A stretch of DNA of 64,000 nt from Deinandra increscens subsp. villosa (taxonomy: Eukaryota; Streptophyta; Magnoliopsida; Asterales; Asteraceae), in assembly GCA_039602395.1 (NCBI GenBank), contig JBCNJP010000013.1, positions 27,315,993 to 27,379,992 on the forward strand, read 5' to 3'. Each line of letters begins with the position of its first letter. Position 1 is the stretch's first letter. The translations under genes and the position numbers were made by a program. The notes beneath the pieces are model-generated. The model did not search any database. It worked only from the letters and a program-made list of their open reading frames with translations, and was not told where the DNA came from. Below, one piece after another: positions 9,981-20,905 of the stretch.

Positions 9981-10728
9981 CCAACGCTATATGCATGATG
10001 TGTATATACTGATTTTTTTTTTGGGATTTAGGGTTGATTTGGTTTGGAGTATACTTTTTAAGAGAAAAAGAATTGAATTGAAATGAAATAAAATATTAAA
10101 TGGTGTGTGGTTGGTTTCGTTACCAAACGACTTGGAAGTCAACAAGTTTAATTAAGTTACAAAAATATCCCCAACCAGACCAGATTACCTTAATCCACCA
10201 TCTCAATCATATATGTTCATCAGATCTGAGTAATGAAAATCATCAGGTTCTTTTGTTATTAAAAACGAAATCACACACAAATAATATTCTAACATGCATT
10301 AATTAATATGTTTTTTATCGCGCACAAAATCAAAATCACCTAGTCATCAGATCTCCAACGCTATATGCATGATGTGTATATACTGATTTCTTTTTTTGGG
10401 ATTTAGGGTTGATTTGGTTTGGAGTATACTTTTTAAGAGAAAAAGAATTGAATTGAAATGAAATAAAATATTAAATGGTGTGTGGTTGGTTTCGTTACCA
10501 AACGACTTGGAAATCAACAAGTTTAATTAAGTTATAAAAATATCCCCAACCAGACCAGATTACCTTAATCCACCATCTCGATCATATATGTTCATCAGAT
10601 CTGAGTAATGAAAATCATCAGGTTCTTTTGTTATTAAAAACGAAATCACACACAAATAATATTCTAACATGCATTAATTAATATGTTTTTTATCGCGCAC
10701 AAAATCAAAATCACCTAGTCATCAGATC
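9981..10728 (+). repeat. 374-bp tandem duplication
   Basis: The block beginning CCAACGCTATATGCATGATG at 9981 is repeated head-to-tail at 10355 with only a handful of differences, for example GGAAGTCAAC versus GGAAATCAAC. Both copies end ...GTCATCAGATCT. It is a recent duplication; the short frame inside (10100-10306) is not supported as a gene. Confidence 0.93.
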
Positions 10729-11441
10729 TCATCTTCTCATGGTAGACAATAGTGTATATTCTAAATATGATTGTTTATTGATCATTTTAAAAATAAAAAA
10801 TTAATTTTGATACATCGTTAAATTTGTGTCATGATGAATGGCATTATAATTAGTGTCTATATATCATATGTGTGTATGGGGAAGGAGGGGACGTACGTAG
10901 GGGCGTGTGTTAAAAGATGAATCTTAGAGAGTTTTATAAACTTATTTTAGCCATAATATATAATGTTATTATTTTATATATAGTATAAACATAGAGATGG
11001 AAGAACGCACTCAATGATTTGGTCGTTTGAACATGGGTAGGTTTAGGTTGGATATATTCCATTTGCATGTTTTAAAATACCGTATTTCTCATCAATTTGA
11101 TTCGTTTTTATATTGATTGGCCGGCAATATATACTTGTATAAGTTATTAATATATTTACTTCGATGTAATCAAGAATTTGCTTTAAATTAAATATTTAGA
11201 CTAATGATTAATCCATGATATCTTTACGTGCTACTTAGTTCGTTAGATTGTAACCAAGTTTGATATACCACTGAGTCAAATAGTATTTCAAAGTTATTTA
11301 CGAAATTAACCGCTCACATGCGGCTATATATGGAATTATATGGAATTAATCAGGTGAAATGCGACTTTCGGAATAATTGGGATGTAAAATTTAATTGGTT
11401 TATCATTCATGATTTTTTAATCAAAGATTATAAAAGAAATT
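10729..11441. other. AT-rich sequence, nothing recognised
   Basis: No coding region, RNA gene or clear repeat is seen. It is AT-rich with scattered TATA-type runs. Confidence 0.5.
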
Positions 11442-11565
11442 GTATATATATACAATTACAAACATTGCCTATGGGTTTGTGCCCTTTTTTGTCATTTTCT
11501 AAAGTATATATATACAATTACAAACATTGCCTATGGGTTTGTGCCCTTTTTTGTCATTTTCTAAA
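11442..11565 (+). repeat. 62-bp perfect tandem duplication
   Basis: Two consecutive 62-base units (11442-11503 and 11504-11565) begin GTATATATATACAATTACAA and run through TTGTGCCCTTTTTTGTCATT. They look identical. An apparent 93-codon frame spans both but has no family resemblance. Confidence 0.92.
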
Positions 11566-11621
11566 GAAAACTAGATTAATAATATATATTTATAGTTAGA
11601 GATGTTAAACATAACAACTTG

Positions 11622-11675
11622 TGGCCCAATTGGTTTAGGCTCCTTCCCCCTTAACATTGACACAAGTTCGAATCT
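11622..11675 (+). repeat. SINE-like tRNA-derived promoter (A and B boxes)
   Basis: TGGCCCAATTGG (11622-11633) fits an RNA polymerase III A box, and AGTTCGAATCT (11665-11675) fits a B box (GGTTCGANNCC). They are about 31 bases apart, normal for tRNA genes. The sequence does not fold into a proper tRNA and is followed by long T-rich runs, so it is better read as a degenerate SINE head. Confidence 0.5.
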
Positions 11676-11817
11676 TTCTACCACTTTTTTTTTTTCCTTT
11701 TTCATTTTATTATTTTATATTAATATTAACTCTTTTTTTTTTTTTCAATTTATTATTTAATATCAACTATTAATATTAATGTTTGCCTTTAAACATGTTT
11801 TTTTTTCCGGATAGAGC

Positions 11818-12190
11818 GTTACCGTGATTCTATATACATATAATAGACAACTTGTGTCTCTCATACACCTGTAGATTCATTTTATATATATTTATATATA
11901 TAAGTTCCCCTATAACGTTAACTTTCATTATGTCGTCCGAGTGATTACTTATAAATTGCATGTTTGGCATATGAAACTTTTTCTAGATATATGTGTCATT
12001 GCCATACAATTATTATATATACATATAATAAACAATTTTTGTCTCTCATACACTTGTAATTTCATTGTATATATACTTATATATATATATATATGTTCTC
12101 CTAGAACGTTAACTTTGATGATGTCGTCGGAGTGGTTACTTTTTGGATTTGCAGAGTCTTTGTTTTGGTTTGGCGCGGGTTCGAACCTTC
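11818..12190 (+). repeat. About 185-bp diverged tandem repeat
   Basis: Both copies share ATATACATATAATA(G/A)ACAA, TGTCTCTCATACAC and ACGTTAACTTT...ATGTCGTC, with a period of about 185 bases. The second copy is followed by GCGCGGGTTCGAACCTTCCC near 12170, a B-box-like string, suggesting another SINE relic. Confidence 0.7.
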
Positions 12191-12249
12191 CCACTTTAAA
12201 TTTGATTCGTATTGTTTTCACTACAACATATCCTTATTTTTTTATATAA

Positions 12250-12825
12250 GTTCTTAAGTGTACTAGGTAGCACATATTTTACACGAATCAAGGAAATGAT
12301 CAATACATAGGCTATTTTACACACACAAAAAAATATATATATTTGATCCTTAAAGTGTTTGGATACAAGAAGCTTTATTCCAAACGACGCTTGGTGTTAG
12401 CTACTGCTGAAGAAAAGTCTGTTAAAAGCTAAATATATGGAATTTAACATCTAGAATTTAAAACATGGAATAAGAGGTAAATGAAATTTTAAAAAGTGGA
12501 TAATACAATTATGAACCTATATTCACTCTTTTCATATATTTTCTACGAACCAAATAAATGGTGAATACATTGGCTATTTTAACCAAAAAAATATATTATA
12601 CTGAAAGTACTTGAATACAGAGATCTTTATTTGAAACGACCCGTTGACTTTAAATATGGGATGTATTACAGATATTAAGTGCATTGACATGAACAATTAA
12701 AGGTTAAAGATATGGAGTATAACATCTTGAATTTTTGAGAGATGTGTTTATACAAAAGTTATATAACACTTATAAATCTATATTTTATTTACTTTATTCA
12801 CTTTTTCAAATATTTTTCTTTATTA
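12250..12825. other. AT-rich sequence with a weak internal repeat
   Basis: Near 12300 and 12560 the string ATACAT(A/T)GGCTATTTTA, followed about 60 bases later by a CTTTATT...AACGAC block, occurs twice. This indicates an old duplication of roughly 260 bases. No gene is seen. Confidence 0.45.
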
Positions 12826-12852
12826 CCGCAGTAACGCGCGGTCGATCTCTAT
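12826..12852 (+). repeat. Helitron-like terminal hairpin
   Basis: CCGCAGTAACGCGCGG forms a GC-rich hairpin, with CTATTAA about eight bases later. It resembles the other hairpins in the window (9801, 13807, 19333), although CTAT is a poor match to CTRR. Confidence 0.35.
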
Positions 12853-13239
12853 TAAGTATATAATAACTTATTTGACATTATTCTTTTTAAATACATCATA
12901 AAGTAAGTATTTTATTTCCTTTAAAGTGAATATAGTATTGTTATATTTGTTTTACATCAATGCTTTTTAATACGTCTATATGTTATCATAATTTGAGTAG
13001 TTATTATTTCCGTATTTATAAAATTAACAATTTCCTTATTTTATTTACTTTATTATCTACACTAAACATTTTTTTTTTCTTTTGATATTTTTCTGTTATA
13101 TAAATTTTTTCACCATTTTGAAGTATTATAAAGTTTAAAGAGTCATTGTGATGTGTTTATTTCCATCCATATTTCGACATAAAATTCATTCCAAATCAAT
13201 CGGGATAGAAGCACTCCCTAGCATAAGGGTCAAGTTTTA
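12853..13239. other. AT-rich sequence, nothing recognised
   Basis: No gene, RNA or repeat could be assigned. Confidence 0.5.
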
Positions 13240-13532
13240 AAAGCATTCACGGTAGGTTCCTTAAAAAATATGTGAGTGTAAATCTGTATAATTTAAGGTT
13301 TGGTTGTGAATGGTTGTGATTAGAGGAGAGAGAAAAACTTTACAAAATCTATATATTTGAGAAAAAGTTTGATGATTTGCTAAAATTTTGGGGATTGGAA
13401 GAGAAAGAAAATATAATGATAAAGGTATAAAAAATATTATTTAATTATGGTTGTGAGTGGAAGAGAGAGAAAAGTAATAATAAAAGTATAAATTATAAAA
13501 ATAAAGATAGGGTACCTGCTGTGAATGCTCTA
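13240..13532. mobile_element. MITE, about 293 bp, with 24-bp terminal inverted repeats
   Basis: The left end AAAGCATTCACGGTAGGTTC (13240 on) pairs with the complement of the right end at 13509-13532, which reads AGAGCATTCACAGCAGGTAC inward. About 20 of 24 positions match. The interior is AT-rich with GAGAGAGAAA blocks and has no coding potential. Target duplication and superfamily are unclear; I cannot choose between hAT, Mutator and other types from the ends alone. Confidence 0.6.
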
Positions 13533-13791
13533 GATAGGTAAAATTATAACTACTTTTAGAAACAATTTACTTTTAAGTTCTCTAATAAATTTTTAAAGCA
13601 TGATATTTTATAAAATTCTAAATAAACGATTATGACGTATTTATGTTTTTCTATATTTCGATATAAATTTTATTCGAAACTTAACCGGTCAAACATAATA
13701 TATTTATATTTTTTTCTACAAGAACATATTGTTTTTAGATTCTAAAAATATTATTGCTACGTGTTCATTTCCAATTACTTTTTATATATAA

Positions 13792-13826
13792 CGAGATGTT
13801 TACCCACCCCGCGCGTTGCTGCGGGG
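13792..13826 (-). repeat. Helitron-like 3' terminus (minus strand)
   Basis: On the minus strand CCCCGCAGCAACGCGCGGGG forms a strong hairpin, followed after about eleven bases by CTCG and then TTA. This parallels the hairpin plus CTTG-TTA at 9801 and 19318. The A-rich repeats to the right (13827-14640) would be the interior of such an element. Confidence 0.45.
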
Positions 13827-14640
13827 TTGAATTTGTATACTGAACGAAAGTAAAAAAAGTTAAGTGGTGTAAAACATAAAAGTTTAAAAGTCTCGTGGTG
13901 AAAGTATAAAACTATAGAAGTATATTATAAGCGAAAGTAGAAAAGTTAAAAGTTTCGTGCCCAAAGTAGAACAAAAAAAAACTTTAAAAGTTAGAGGATT
14001 AAAAAATTAAAGAGTATAAAACGTCAAAGTCTAAAAGTATTATGGTGAAAGTATAAAACTATAAAAATATACTAAGTTAAGTGGTATAAAACGTAAAAGT
14101 CTAAAAGTCTTGTGGTGAAAATATAAAACTATAAAAATATACTAAAAACGAAAGTATAAAAGTTAAATGTTTTGTGGCCAAAGTAGAAGAAAACAAAACT
14201 TAAAGCAAAAAAAAGTTTAAAAGTTAGAGGGTAAAAAAATTAAGGGGTATAAAACGTAAAAGCCTAACAGTCTTGTAGTGAAAGTATAAAATTATAAAAA
14301 TATACTAAAAACGAAAGTAAAAAAGTTAAAAGTTTCGCGGCCAAAATATAAGACTGCAAAACTTAAAATAAAAAAAAAAACTTTAAAAGTTAAAAGGTAC
14401 AAAACGTAAGAGTATGAAACAATGTGGCCAAACTATGAAATCTAAAAGTTTACTATTTCGTTAAAAATAAAAAAAATCGTAAAAATTTAGGGTAGAAAGC
14501 GTTAAAGCACCAAAGTCACATGGTCAAAGTTTGAAAAACGAAAAATCTACTATTCATCTTTAAAATTTGATTGTATAATATATAAATTGATCCAATTCAA
14601 AAGTTATCAAAATCGACGCGCGAGAACTGTACTAAATTTC
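13827..14640 (-). repeat. A-rich degenerate tandem repeats
   Basis: Repeated phrases such as GTATAAAACTATAAAAATATAC, GTTTCGTGGCCAAAGTA, TAAAACGTAAAAGTCTAAAAG and TTAGAGG recur roughly every 160-220 bases, about four to five times, with heavy decay. They directly abut the Helitron-like end and are probably the interior of a non-autonomous element. No coding potential. Confidence 0.6.
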
Positions 14641-14652
14641 AATATAAATTAT

Positions 14653-14920
14653 TAATACCGAATCAGTCAACCTAAAACCAAGCGACTAGGGTTCTGAGAT
14701 AAACCTCAAGCTCTTTATTAATCAAAATTCAACTCTCTAAAAACGATTACAAAGAGGTCTTTAAATACACAAAATAATAAAAGAAAACACAATCAAACTA
14801 GGAAACCAAATACTAATAAAATAAAGTTTAAATATAAAATAGATTAGGGAACAAGAAACCCAATAGGGTTCGAATTCCCTGGTTCGCGGAACGGGTCGGG
14901 GATCATCCAGATCCATATCA
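14653..14920 (-). repeat. 3' LTR of the 4.5-kb element
   Basis: Matches 18905-19172 over its whole length with roughly ten differences. The end of the upstream coding remnant runs into its first bases. Confidence 0.9.
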
Positions 14921-15396
14921 TTCTCCCCTTCTTTAAAAAACTCGTTCTCGAGTTTTAACGTTGGATTAAACCCACCAGGATCAAACGGAACATCTTGACG
15001 GCTTGTGATCACTACCGTTACGACTGAGTCTTCATATTTATCTTCATTTGTCATCTGGGATGTCTCTAAGCAAGCATCATCCTGACGGTCGGGTCCCGGG
15101 TCTATTGGGATGCCAGGTCCTCCAACCTCCTTCTCTTTCTCCCTGTCTGCGAAAAAGACTCGTCCTCGAGTCTTGAGAACATCGAAAAAATCCTTGTCAT
15201 CCTCAGCTAAATCTTTTGATTTAGTCAAAAGAATTTGAAAACCCAAGTTACGTGGATACTCCAAAACTTCGAAGAGGAACCAAAATGTGATGAACGAGGA
15301 TTCAACGTATACGAAGTTTTCAGATGCGTATAGAGACTGACACCTATATATTACATAGCAAAATGGGGTGGTTGTACATGTATATATAAGATTCAA
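14761..15396 (-). pseudogene. C-terminal gag-pol remnant reading into the 3' LTR
   Basis: An open frame of 211 codons on the minus strand. The middle part (KTRGRVFFADREKEKEVG, then PTLKLENEFFKEGENDMD) resembles the linker-rich tail that follows integrase in many plant gypsy polyproteins, which often ends in an EGEGND-like string at the LTR. Here the purine tract and first LTR bases are in frame, as usual for that arrangement. There is no integrase or reverse transcriptase upstream. Outer residues are AT-rich translation of LTR and flank, so only roughly residues 60-190 are credible. Identification as gypsy-like is tentative. Confidence 0.45.
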
Positions 15397-18300
15397 AACA
15401 TTAAAAAGTAATGTTTACAAAACATCTAAACACTTGTGCCAGGATGAAGTAGCGATGCCTAAGCCTGCGGTGAGTCGTCATATGAAGATGTTCCTGAAAA
15501 AAATAGAGAAACAGAAGGGAGTTAGTTTAGCAGCCTCACCTTAGTAGTTAGCGTAAGAGCAGGTTTATCATCTACGTTGAACAGTAACCAAGTTACTAAC
15601 AATCTTTAATTCTTTAGTCTACTTTCATGTGCATTATCAGAGCAAAACCTACATATTGACACTTTTGTGTCTTCAACTTTAAAAATTATATTTCATCAAG
15701 TTCAAATAGAATATACATTTGATAATGCCAGTAGGGTTTTGTCAAATAGCAGCATGTGTTTACATTAAAAGATTGGAGAAAACGGCATAGTCTAAAAGAG
15801 CACTGATCCATACATACACCATCAGTAGTAGCTCTGTCAAAAGCTTAAAATCTGCATAAACAGTTGAAGACTAAAACCTTGATGGCATCCTCATGACTGG
15901 TCAGACCCAATTTGAGAGGCTAATCCTATTCCGAACCTCAGATGAACATCAAATTTATATCGTAACCAACCTCTAGTTTCTAGTCTACACAAGTATTCTA
16001 AGTAGGTGTATAAACAAAAAACAGTAAACCTAAATATCTTAACAACCTCCACCTCAGGAAAAAGTATTAATCGAAATAAAGAAAGCATAAAACTCTTAAC
16101 AACTATGAGACAGACCAAACCTCAGATAAACATCAAATATATATGTTAGGCAACCTCTGATTTCTATCTTATACACGTACTCTAAGTGGCTGTAAAAACC
16201 AAAAAAATGAATCAACGAACCCAAATATCTTTGCCTCATCCATCTGAGCCTATTTCCAGATTTAGATATAGTATTGATCCAAATAAAATAGACATAAAAC
16301 TCTTAACAACTACTAAACAGAAAGTGAATGCAAAAGATGAAATAAGAAAACGTGGTCACTCTGTACCCCAAAAACTGGACAAAAAATAATCGCATCCTCT
16401 ATAAGGTGAACTATAAAAAGCAAAAGCAACTCATGTACAAGCAAAGTTAAAGGTACAGAGTAAGCATGACTGTCATGAACAATAATAAAAAAATAATCTG
16501 TGAATTGAACTCTGATTTCTAATATATACATATGTTGTAAGAGGCTATATACACAAAAAAAAAAAAAAAAAACAAAGCAATCTAACTTAATATCTCACCA
16601 TCTGAATCTATCTGATTCAAAAGAGAGAAGGCTGACACTTTAAATCATCAAGAACTTCAGCCTCTTGTAAATGAACATGTAACCAAAGTCTCGGCCGTTG
16701 TATAAGCAAGTAAAAAAAAAACCTTATAAAATTGTTTCTCAATTAAACAAATTTCCTTATAAACCATGTTAGGTTTTATGAAGACCCTATAGATTTCTAG
16801 AAACCAGCAATTTACAAATGAAATCCATAGCTTTAAGAAATTTCTTGACACATTATTCATCTACTATGATGCATCTTAAACTCTATAGCAGAATAAGGAT
16901 CCTCAACAACTACAAATCTGCAGAAATTATATCAGCTAATTTATTGGATTTACCTAACACCAAATGCTAATCCCATACTAAACCTTACAAAGGCTAATCC
17001 CATACCCAACCTCAAACTTTAAATCATGTAAAAGTTCAGCCCACTGTAAGTTAAAATCTAAGAAAACTCATCACTGTTGGCTAAGGAAGTAGAAATCATT
17101 AACATATATCTTTAAATATTATTCATCTACTATAATGCATCTTAAATCTTAGAGCAAAACATCTAAGAAAACCCAAGGCTGTTGTCCAAGGAAGTAGAAA
17201 TCAAATCATTTTCATCTTTAAACATTATTCATGTAGTATTTGAAATCCGTATTCAACTTGAACATGTTTTTTTAAATATTATTCATCTAGTATGTTCCAT
17301 CTTAAATCCTACACCAGAATAAAGGATGTCAAGAACGCCAAATCTGCAGAAGCTATATCACTAATCTGCAGAAACTGTATCAATACATGTATTGGATTCA
17401 GCAAATACCAGTTGCTTTGCTAATCCCATGCTAAACCTCACACTCTAAACCATCTAAAAGTCTAGTCTCTTGTAGGTTAACATCTAACAAAACCCATTAC
17501 TGCTGTCCAAGTAAGTAGAAATCAATTTATTTTTGAAGCGTGCCATAACTGTAAATTAGAGCAGGAAACATTATGAGGCATAAATTGAAAGGCGTACCTC
17601 TATAAGACGATGAGCAGAAGGTAAGAAAGCTACACAATATTATGAAATCAAACCCAAACATTAGCAGATTGAAGACGTAGAGAAAACTTTGAAACTAACA
17701 AATTATGAACATAGTTTGTGTTAAAGAGCGGGCAAAGGAAGAACATTAATATAAACTGTAGAATCAAGCACCGAACCTGGATAGGCACGCGGAATTTCAA
17801 AACTTAAAGCTGACGATGAGATTCAGTCCAGAAGAAGAAGCGAAGGATTTTGTTCAGAAAAGATTAAGAAGGCTATAAAAGTGAAAGCGGTAAGACGATG
17901 ACGGTGGAAAAAAGAGGGATTCTTTAACACGTGTGACCTACATGGCAGTCGAGGTATGATAGGGCGGTTTAGAAAATGAAAACTTGCTTTCGTCGTCGGC
18001 GGGTGTAGAACCATGGTCTTAGGGTTAAAATATGTAAAGTCTAACCGTTCGAGCAAATTGATGATTGTTAATCTATTCATAGTCACACTATATATATAAA
18101 ATCTTTTCTGTTAATAAAAGTAAAAAAAAAGTCAGCCTAAGTTGTCTGATGTATTAATATGATAATATCCCAAAACTTTGAAATTCCATATTTGTAGGAT
18201 ATTCCAATTCGAACCAGATTTTTGAACCAGATTTTTGCGCCACATGCTACAGAAAGTATGATATTGGATGTTTTTCTTGCCTTCCAATTGCATTCACACA

Positions 18301-18400
18301 CCACGTTACAATTATTAAAAGATATGAAATTTCTTTTGACCAATATGGAAACCAAGCCAAAGTGTACCAAACTATCCATGTGAATCCAATTGAATTCTAA
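15397..18400 (-). other. Internal non-coding region of the LTR element, possible captured gene leader
   Basis: No coding region is convincing. Two sets of diverged repeats occur: AACCTCAGAT(G/A)AACATCAAAT...CTAAGT blocks about 190 bases apart (15930-16560), and CATCTTAAA...CTGCAGAA...AACCCA blocks between about 16870 and 17500. On the minus strand, good splice-like junctions occur near 17777 (CAG|GTTCGG) and 17597 (GAG|GTACGC). That would fit 5' exons of a captured host gene, but no protein could be assigned. Confidence 0.4.
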
Positions 18401-18420
18401 TTGTATTTTAATTTCTCTAA

Positions 18421-18890
18421 TCAGATGACTATCAAAAATTTTGGCATATTGCAAATATATATTCTCATATCTTGAAATCTCAAAAAAGGACCGAACTGCA
18501 GATCGTAGTTAAATTTTTTTACCAAATAGGAATTATTGGACACCATAGATGGTGACGAAACCGATGAAAGCTGCGGGAAGGTTAGCGCGAACAGCGTGGG
18601 TGACACGCATGGCACCGATTTCGGGTTCGGTGCACGTTGCGCAGGTGGTGGGGAGTGTGCGGAAGGCGTGGGTTGAGCCGGTGGGGAAACTGATGACGGA
18701 AAAGTAGTCCAACCCAGAAGCTTTTGGATCGTATCATGGATAAGAGTGATTTTTCTCGTTGCCTCTGGCGGCGAATCTACGAGGTTAATCACGGTCGTCC
18801 ACGTCTCGGGGATCTAGATGATGATCTTCGTTGCCTCCGGCGACGAATCTACGCTGATGATCATGAAGATGCCTCCGATATTCGGCCATG
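18421..18890 (-). pseudogene. Gag-like start next to the primer-binding site, truncated
   Basis: Immediately after the primer-binding site the minus strand opens with ATGGCCGAA. A short Arg/Asp-rich stretch follows (HLDPRDVDDRD), as at the start of some plant gypsy gags, and it stops after about 35 codons. A second frame from 18792 encodes 123 residues that are proline-rich in the middle (SPPAQPTPSAHSPPPAQ) and match nothing I recognise. No capsid motif or zinc knuckle is present. Confidence 0.35.
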
Positions 18891-18902
18891 GCTCTGATGC
18901 CA
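18890..18902 (-). promoter_or_regulatory. Primer-binding site of the 4.5-kb element
   Basis: TGGCATCAGAGCC on the minus strand, a one-base variant of the common plant initiator Met-tRNA primer site TGGTATCAGAGCC, two bases from the LTR. Confidence 0.75.
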
Positions 18903-18904
18903 AA

Positions 18905-19172
18905 TAATACCGAATCAGTCAACCTAAAACCAAGCTACTAGGGTTCTGAGATAAACCTCAAGCTCTTTATTAATCAAAATTCAACTCCCTAAAAATGATT
19001 ACAAAGAGGTCTTTAAATACACAAAATAATAAAAGGAAACACAATCAAACTATGAAACCAAATACTAATAAAATAAAGTTTAAATATAAGATAGATTAGA
19101 GAACAAGAAACCCAATAGGGTTCGAATTCTCTGGTTCGCGGAACGGGTCGGGGATCATCCAGATCCGTATCA
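18905..19172 (-). repeat. 5' LTR of the 4.5-kb element
   Basis: Same length as 14653-14920; followed by the right copy of the ATTAT target duplication. Confidence 0.9.
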
Positions 19173-19317
19173 ATTATATTCAAAATCGATCCACTAAAAT
19201 GCGTTGTAAAATTCACTGGTTATTCTTAAAATGAGAATATTTGTCTTCTTCGTTTGTGGCTTACTACCCAAGTTTTCTAAATAATATAATAACAAAGTTT
19301 TCTAAATAATATAATAA

Positions 19318-19352
19318 CAAGAATTTGACCATCCGCGCGTTGCGGCAGGGGT
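19318..19352 (-). repeat. Helitron-like 3' terminus (minus strand)
   Basis: Minus strand: CCCCTGCCGCAACGCGCGG, a spacer of about ten bases, then CTTG followed by TTA. This is the same terminal pattern as 9801-9830. Confidence 0.45.
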
Positions 19353-19396
19353 CACTAATACACAGTAGAAACATCGAAACTTCATTCATATATAAC

Positions 19397-19428
19397 AAAT
19401 TGATTACCCCTTCCGCGCTTTGTGACGG
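19397..19428 (-). repeat. Second Helitron-like hairpin, decayed
   Basis: Minus strand CCCGTCACAAAGCGCGGAAG is followed after about ten bases by ATTTGTTA. It resembles 19318-19352 with substitutions in the stem and terminus. Two ends about 80 bases apart suggest serial insertion or an end duplication. Confidence 0.35.
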
Positions 19429-20180
19429 GCGTAAAAGCCTCAACGTTGATGCCTCATCAACACAACCAAATAAGAAATCAATCAAGTAACTAAAAAAGCA
19501 ACAAAATTTGAAACAAATTTTAAAGCCAAAAAAGCAAAAGTATAGGGTCAATTGGGACTGCTGCACATGAGTATTACATCTGTGGGAAGATGACCATCTG
19601 AAAGTTTTGGACGGTTAGTTCTTCATCCCTTGATTATTTGATATCACATTCATTTTTACCCATCCAAAAACATAAATAAGAGCCTAAAGACTGTTGGAAC
19701 ATCAGTTGATGATTTCATAATCAAACCAGCATAAACCTTAAACTAAATCATTGCAATTTTAAAGGGACATAGGCTTAGATCTAATATATCATCACTGCCA
19801 AAAATAAGTACAATCGACATAAATATCATTCCAACATTAGAGGGTCGATACAAATAAAGGAACAATATCATCACGGCCTCAGATCTGCTGTATCATCATA
19901 GGCTCAGATATGAAGTATCACCATGGAAAACCACCTGAGGACAACCGCACAACAAACAATCGGTCAGTTTTTTATTCCCCCAATGTCTCAAAAAAACCTA
20001 AGTGCGTGAATAACGACCACCGGCCGCCGCATAGCCGACCACAAACAACGGCAACCAAAAAGAAGGTTCAAAGATATAATTAGAAAACAGATCTGAGAAC
20101 TTAGAGTTCCAAGTCTCACAACAAACGAAATCCTAGACGCCAGAAGCAGCGCACAACGGCGGCGACACACCGCCGAAAAG

Positions 20181-20395
20181 TCGCACACATAGGCGGCCAC
20201 CATGCCGGAGTTTCTTAAAGAGGTTCAGAGGAACTGAAGTTGTAAGGAATCATCTATATAAGTGTAGAGAGAGAGAGACAATTGAATATTTCACACACAT
20301 CGGCGGTCACCGTGTTAGAGTTTCTTACAGAGATTAAGAGGAACCAAAGTTGTAAGAAATCATCTATATAAGTGTAGAGAGAGAGAGAGACAATT
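20181..20395 (+). repeat. About 112-bp tandem duplication
   Basis: Two copies share CACACAT(A/C)GGCGG(C/T)CACC, AGAGTTTCTTA-like and ATCATCTATATAAGTGTAGA followed by GAGAGA and CAATTGA. The GA run differs slightly in length. Each copy carries the TATATAAG string, a possible TATA box. Confidence 0.8.
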
Positions 20396-20848
20396 GATTA
20401 TATTATTAATATTAAGAAGAAATGAAAGTATTCTCAAATAGGGGGCTGGCTCTCACACGCGTACACATATGTGGCAAACAACCTCACAAACCAAAGAAAA
20501 CGTGGGACAATTTAATTCGTTTAAACGATGTATAGTAATGTGTGTCTTGGCTTTTCAATTACAATTGTTATATTATATAATATAATATATATCCAGCTAA
20601 CAGTAATTATCAATCATATCATTTCATGTTATTCTACTTATAAAAGATTAAATACATGATTAACAATGACGACACTGATGAATTAATAAACTAATTTAAT
20701 ATATAATTTTTGTTTTTAACCTTAACTTTCTCTATCCTTTCAATAAGCTTAGGTAATAAATAAAAACTTGTTGCGTATAAAGGGCCCCGTGCTCCTGATG
20801 CTCGAAGATTTTAAGATCACAGGCCTGACTCAGCATTCCCCGTGCCGC

Positions 20849-20900
20849 TGCCCGTGTCTAGTTTAGCACGGGCATTGCCGTTCAAAATTTGCCTATAAAA
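20849..20900 (+). promoter_or_regulatory. Candidate promoter: GC hairpin upstream of a TATA box
   Basis: TGCCCGTG (20849-20856) and CACGGGCA (20867-20874) form a perfect 8-bp stem with a ten-base loop. Twenty bases later CCTATAAAAGGGG (TATAAAA at 20894-20900) is a consensus plant TATA box in a GC-richer island. Leader-like CT-rich sequence follows. No gene is evident downstream, so it may drive an old LTR or a decayed host gene. Confidence 0.5.
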
Positions 20901-20905
20901 GGGGC

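Larger units (their letters stand above)
14653..19172 (-). mobile_element. Non-autonomous LTR element (268-bp LTRs, 4.5 kb) with degraded coding content
   Basis: Direct repeats of exactly 268 bases (14653-14920 and 18905-19172) read TGATA...GGTATTA on the minus strand and are bracketed by the 5-bp duplication ATTAT (14648-14652 and 19173-19177). A Met-tRNA-type primer-binding site, TGGCATCAGAGCC on the minus strand, lies at 18890-18902 next to the right LTR. A purine tract, AAAGAAGGGGAGA, ends directly at the left LTR. The element therefore runs on the minus strand with its 5' LTR on the right. A gag-start remnant and a pol C-terminal remnant survive; the middle is non-coding. Mobility would need proteins from another element. 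Confidence 0.88.
19178..20180. other. Sequence with two Helitron-like ends, otherwise unassigned
   Basis: Contains a short tandem repeat (AGTTTTCTAAATAATATAAT twice, 19271-19320) and two minus-strand Helitron-like hairpins (listed separately). No coding region; the frame at 19988-20203 has no family resemblance. Confidence 0.4.

Noticed and set aside
11941..12249. Overlapping frames of 90-102 codons on both strands
   Set aside because: Composed of TATA-rich repeat DNA; open by base composition only.
19988..20203. 71-codon minus-strand frame
   Set aside because: No motif, no splice context, overlaps a tandem duplication.
20849..20900. Endogenous pararetrovirus promoter
   Set aside because: The TATA box and hairpin are suggestive of a strong promoter, but no coat, movement or reverse transcriptase sequence is nearby.
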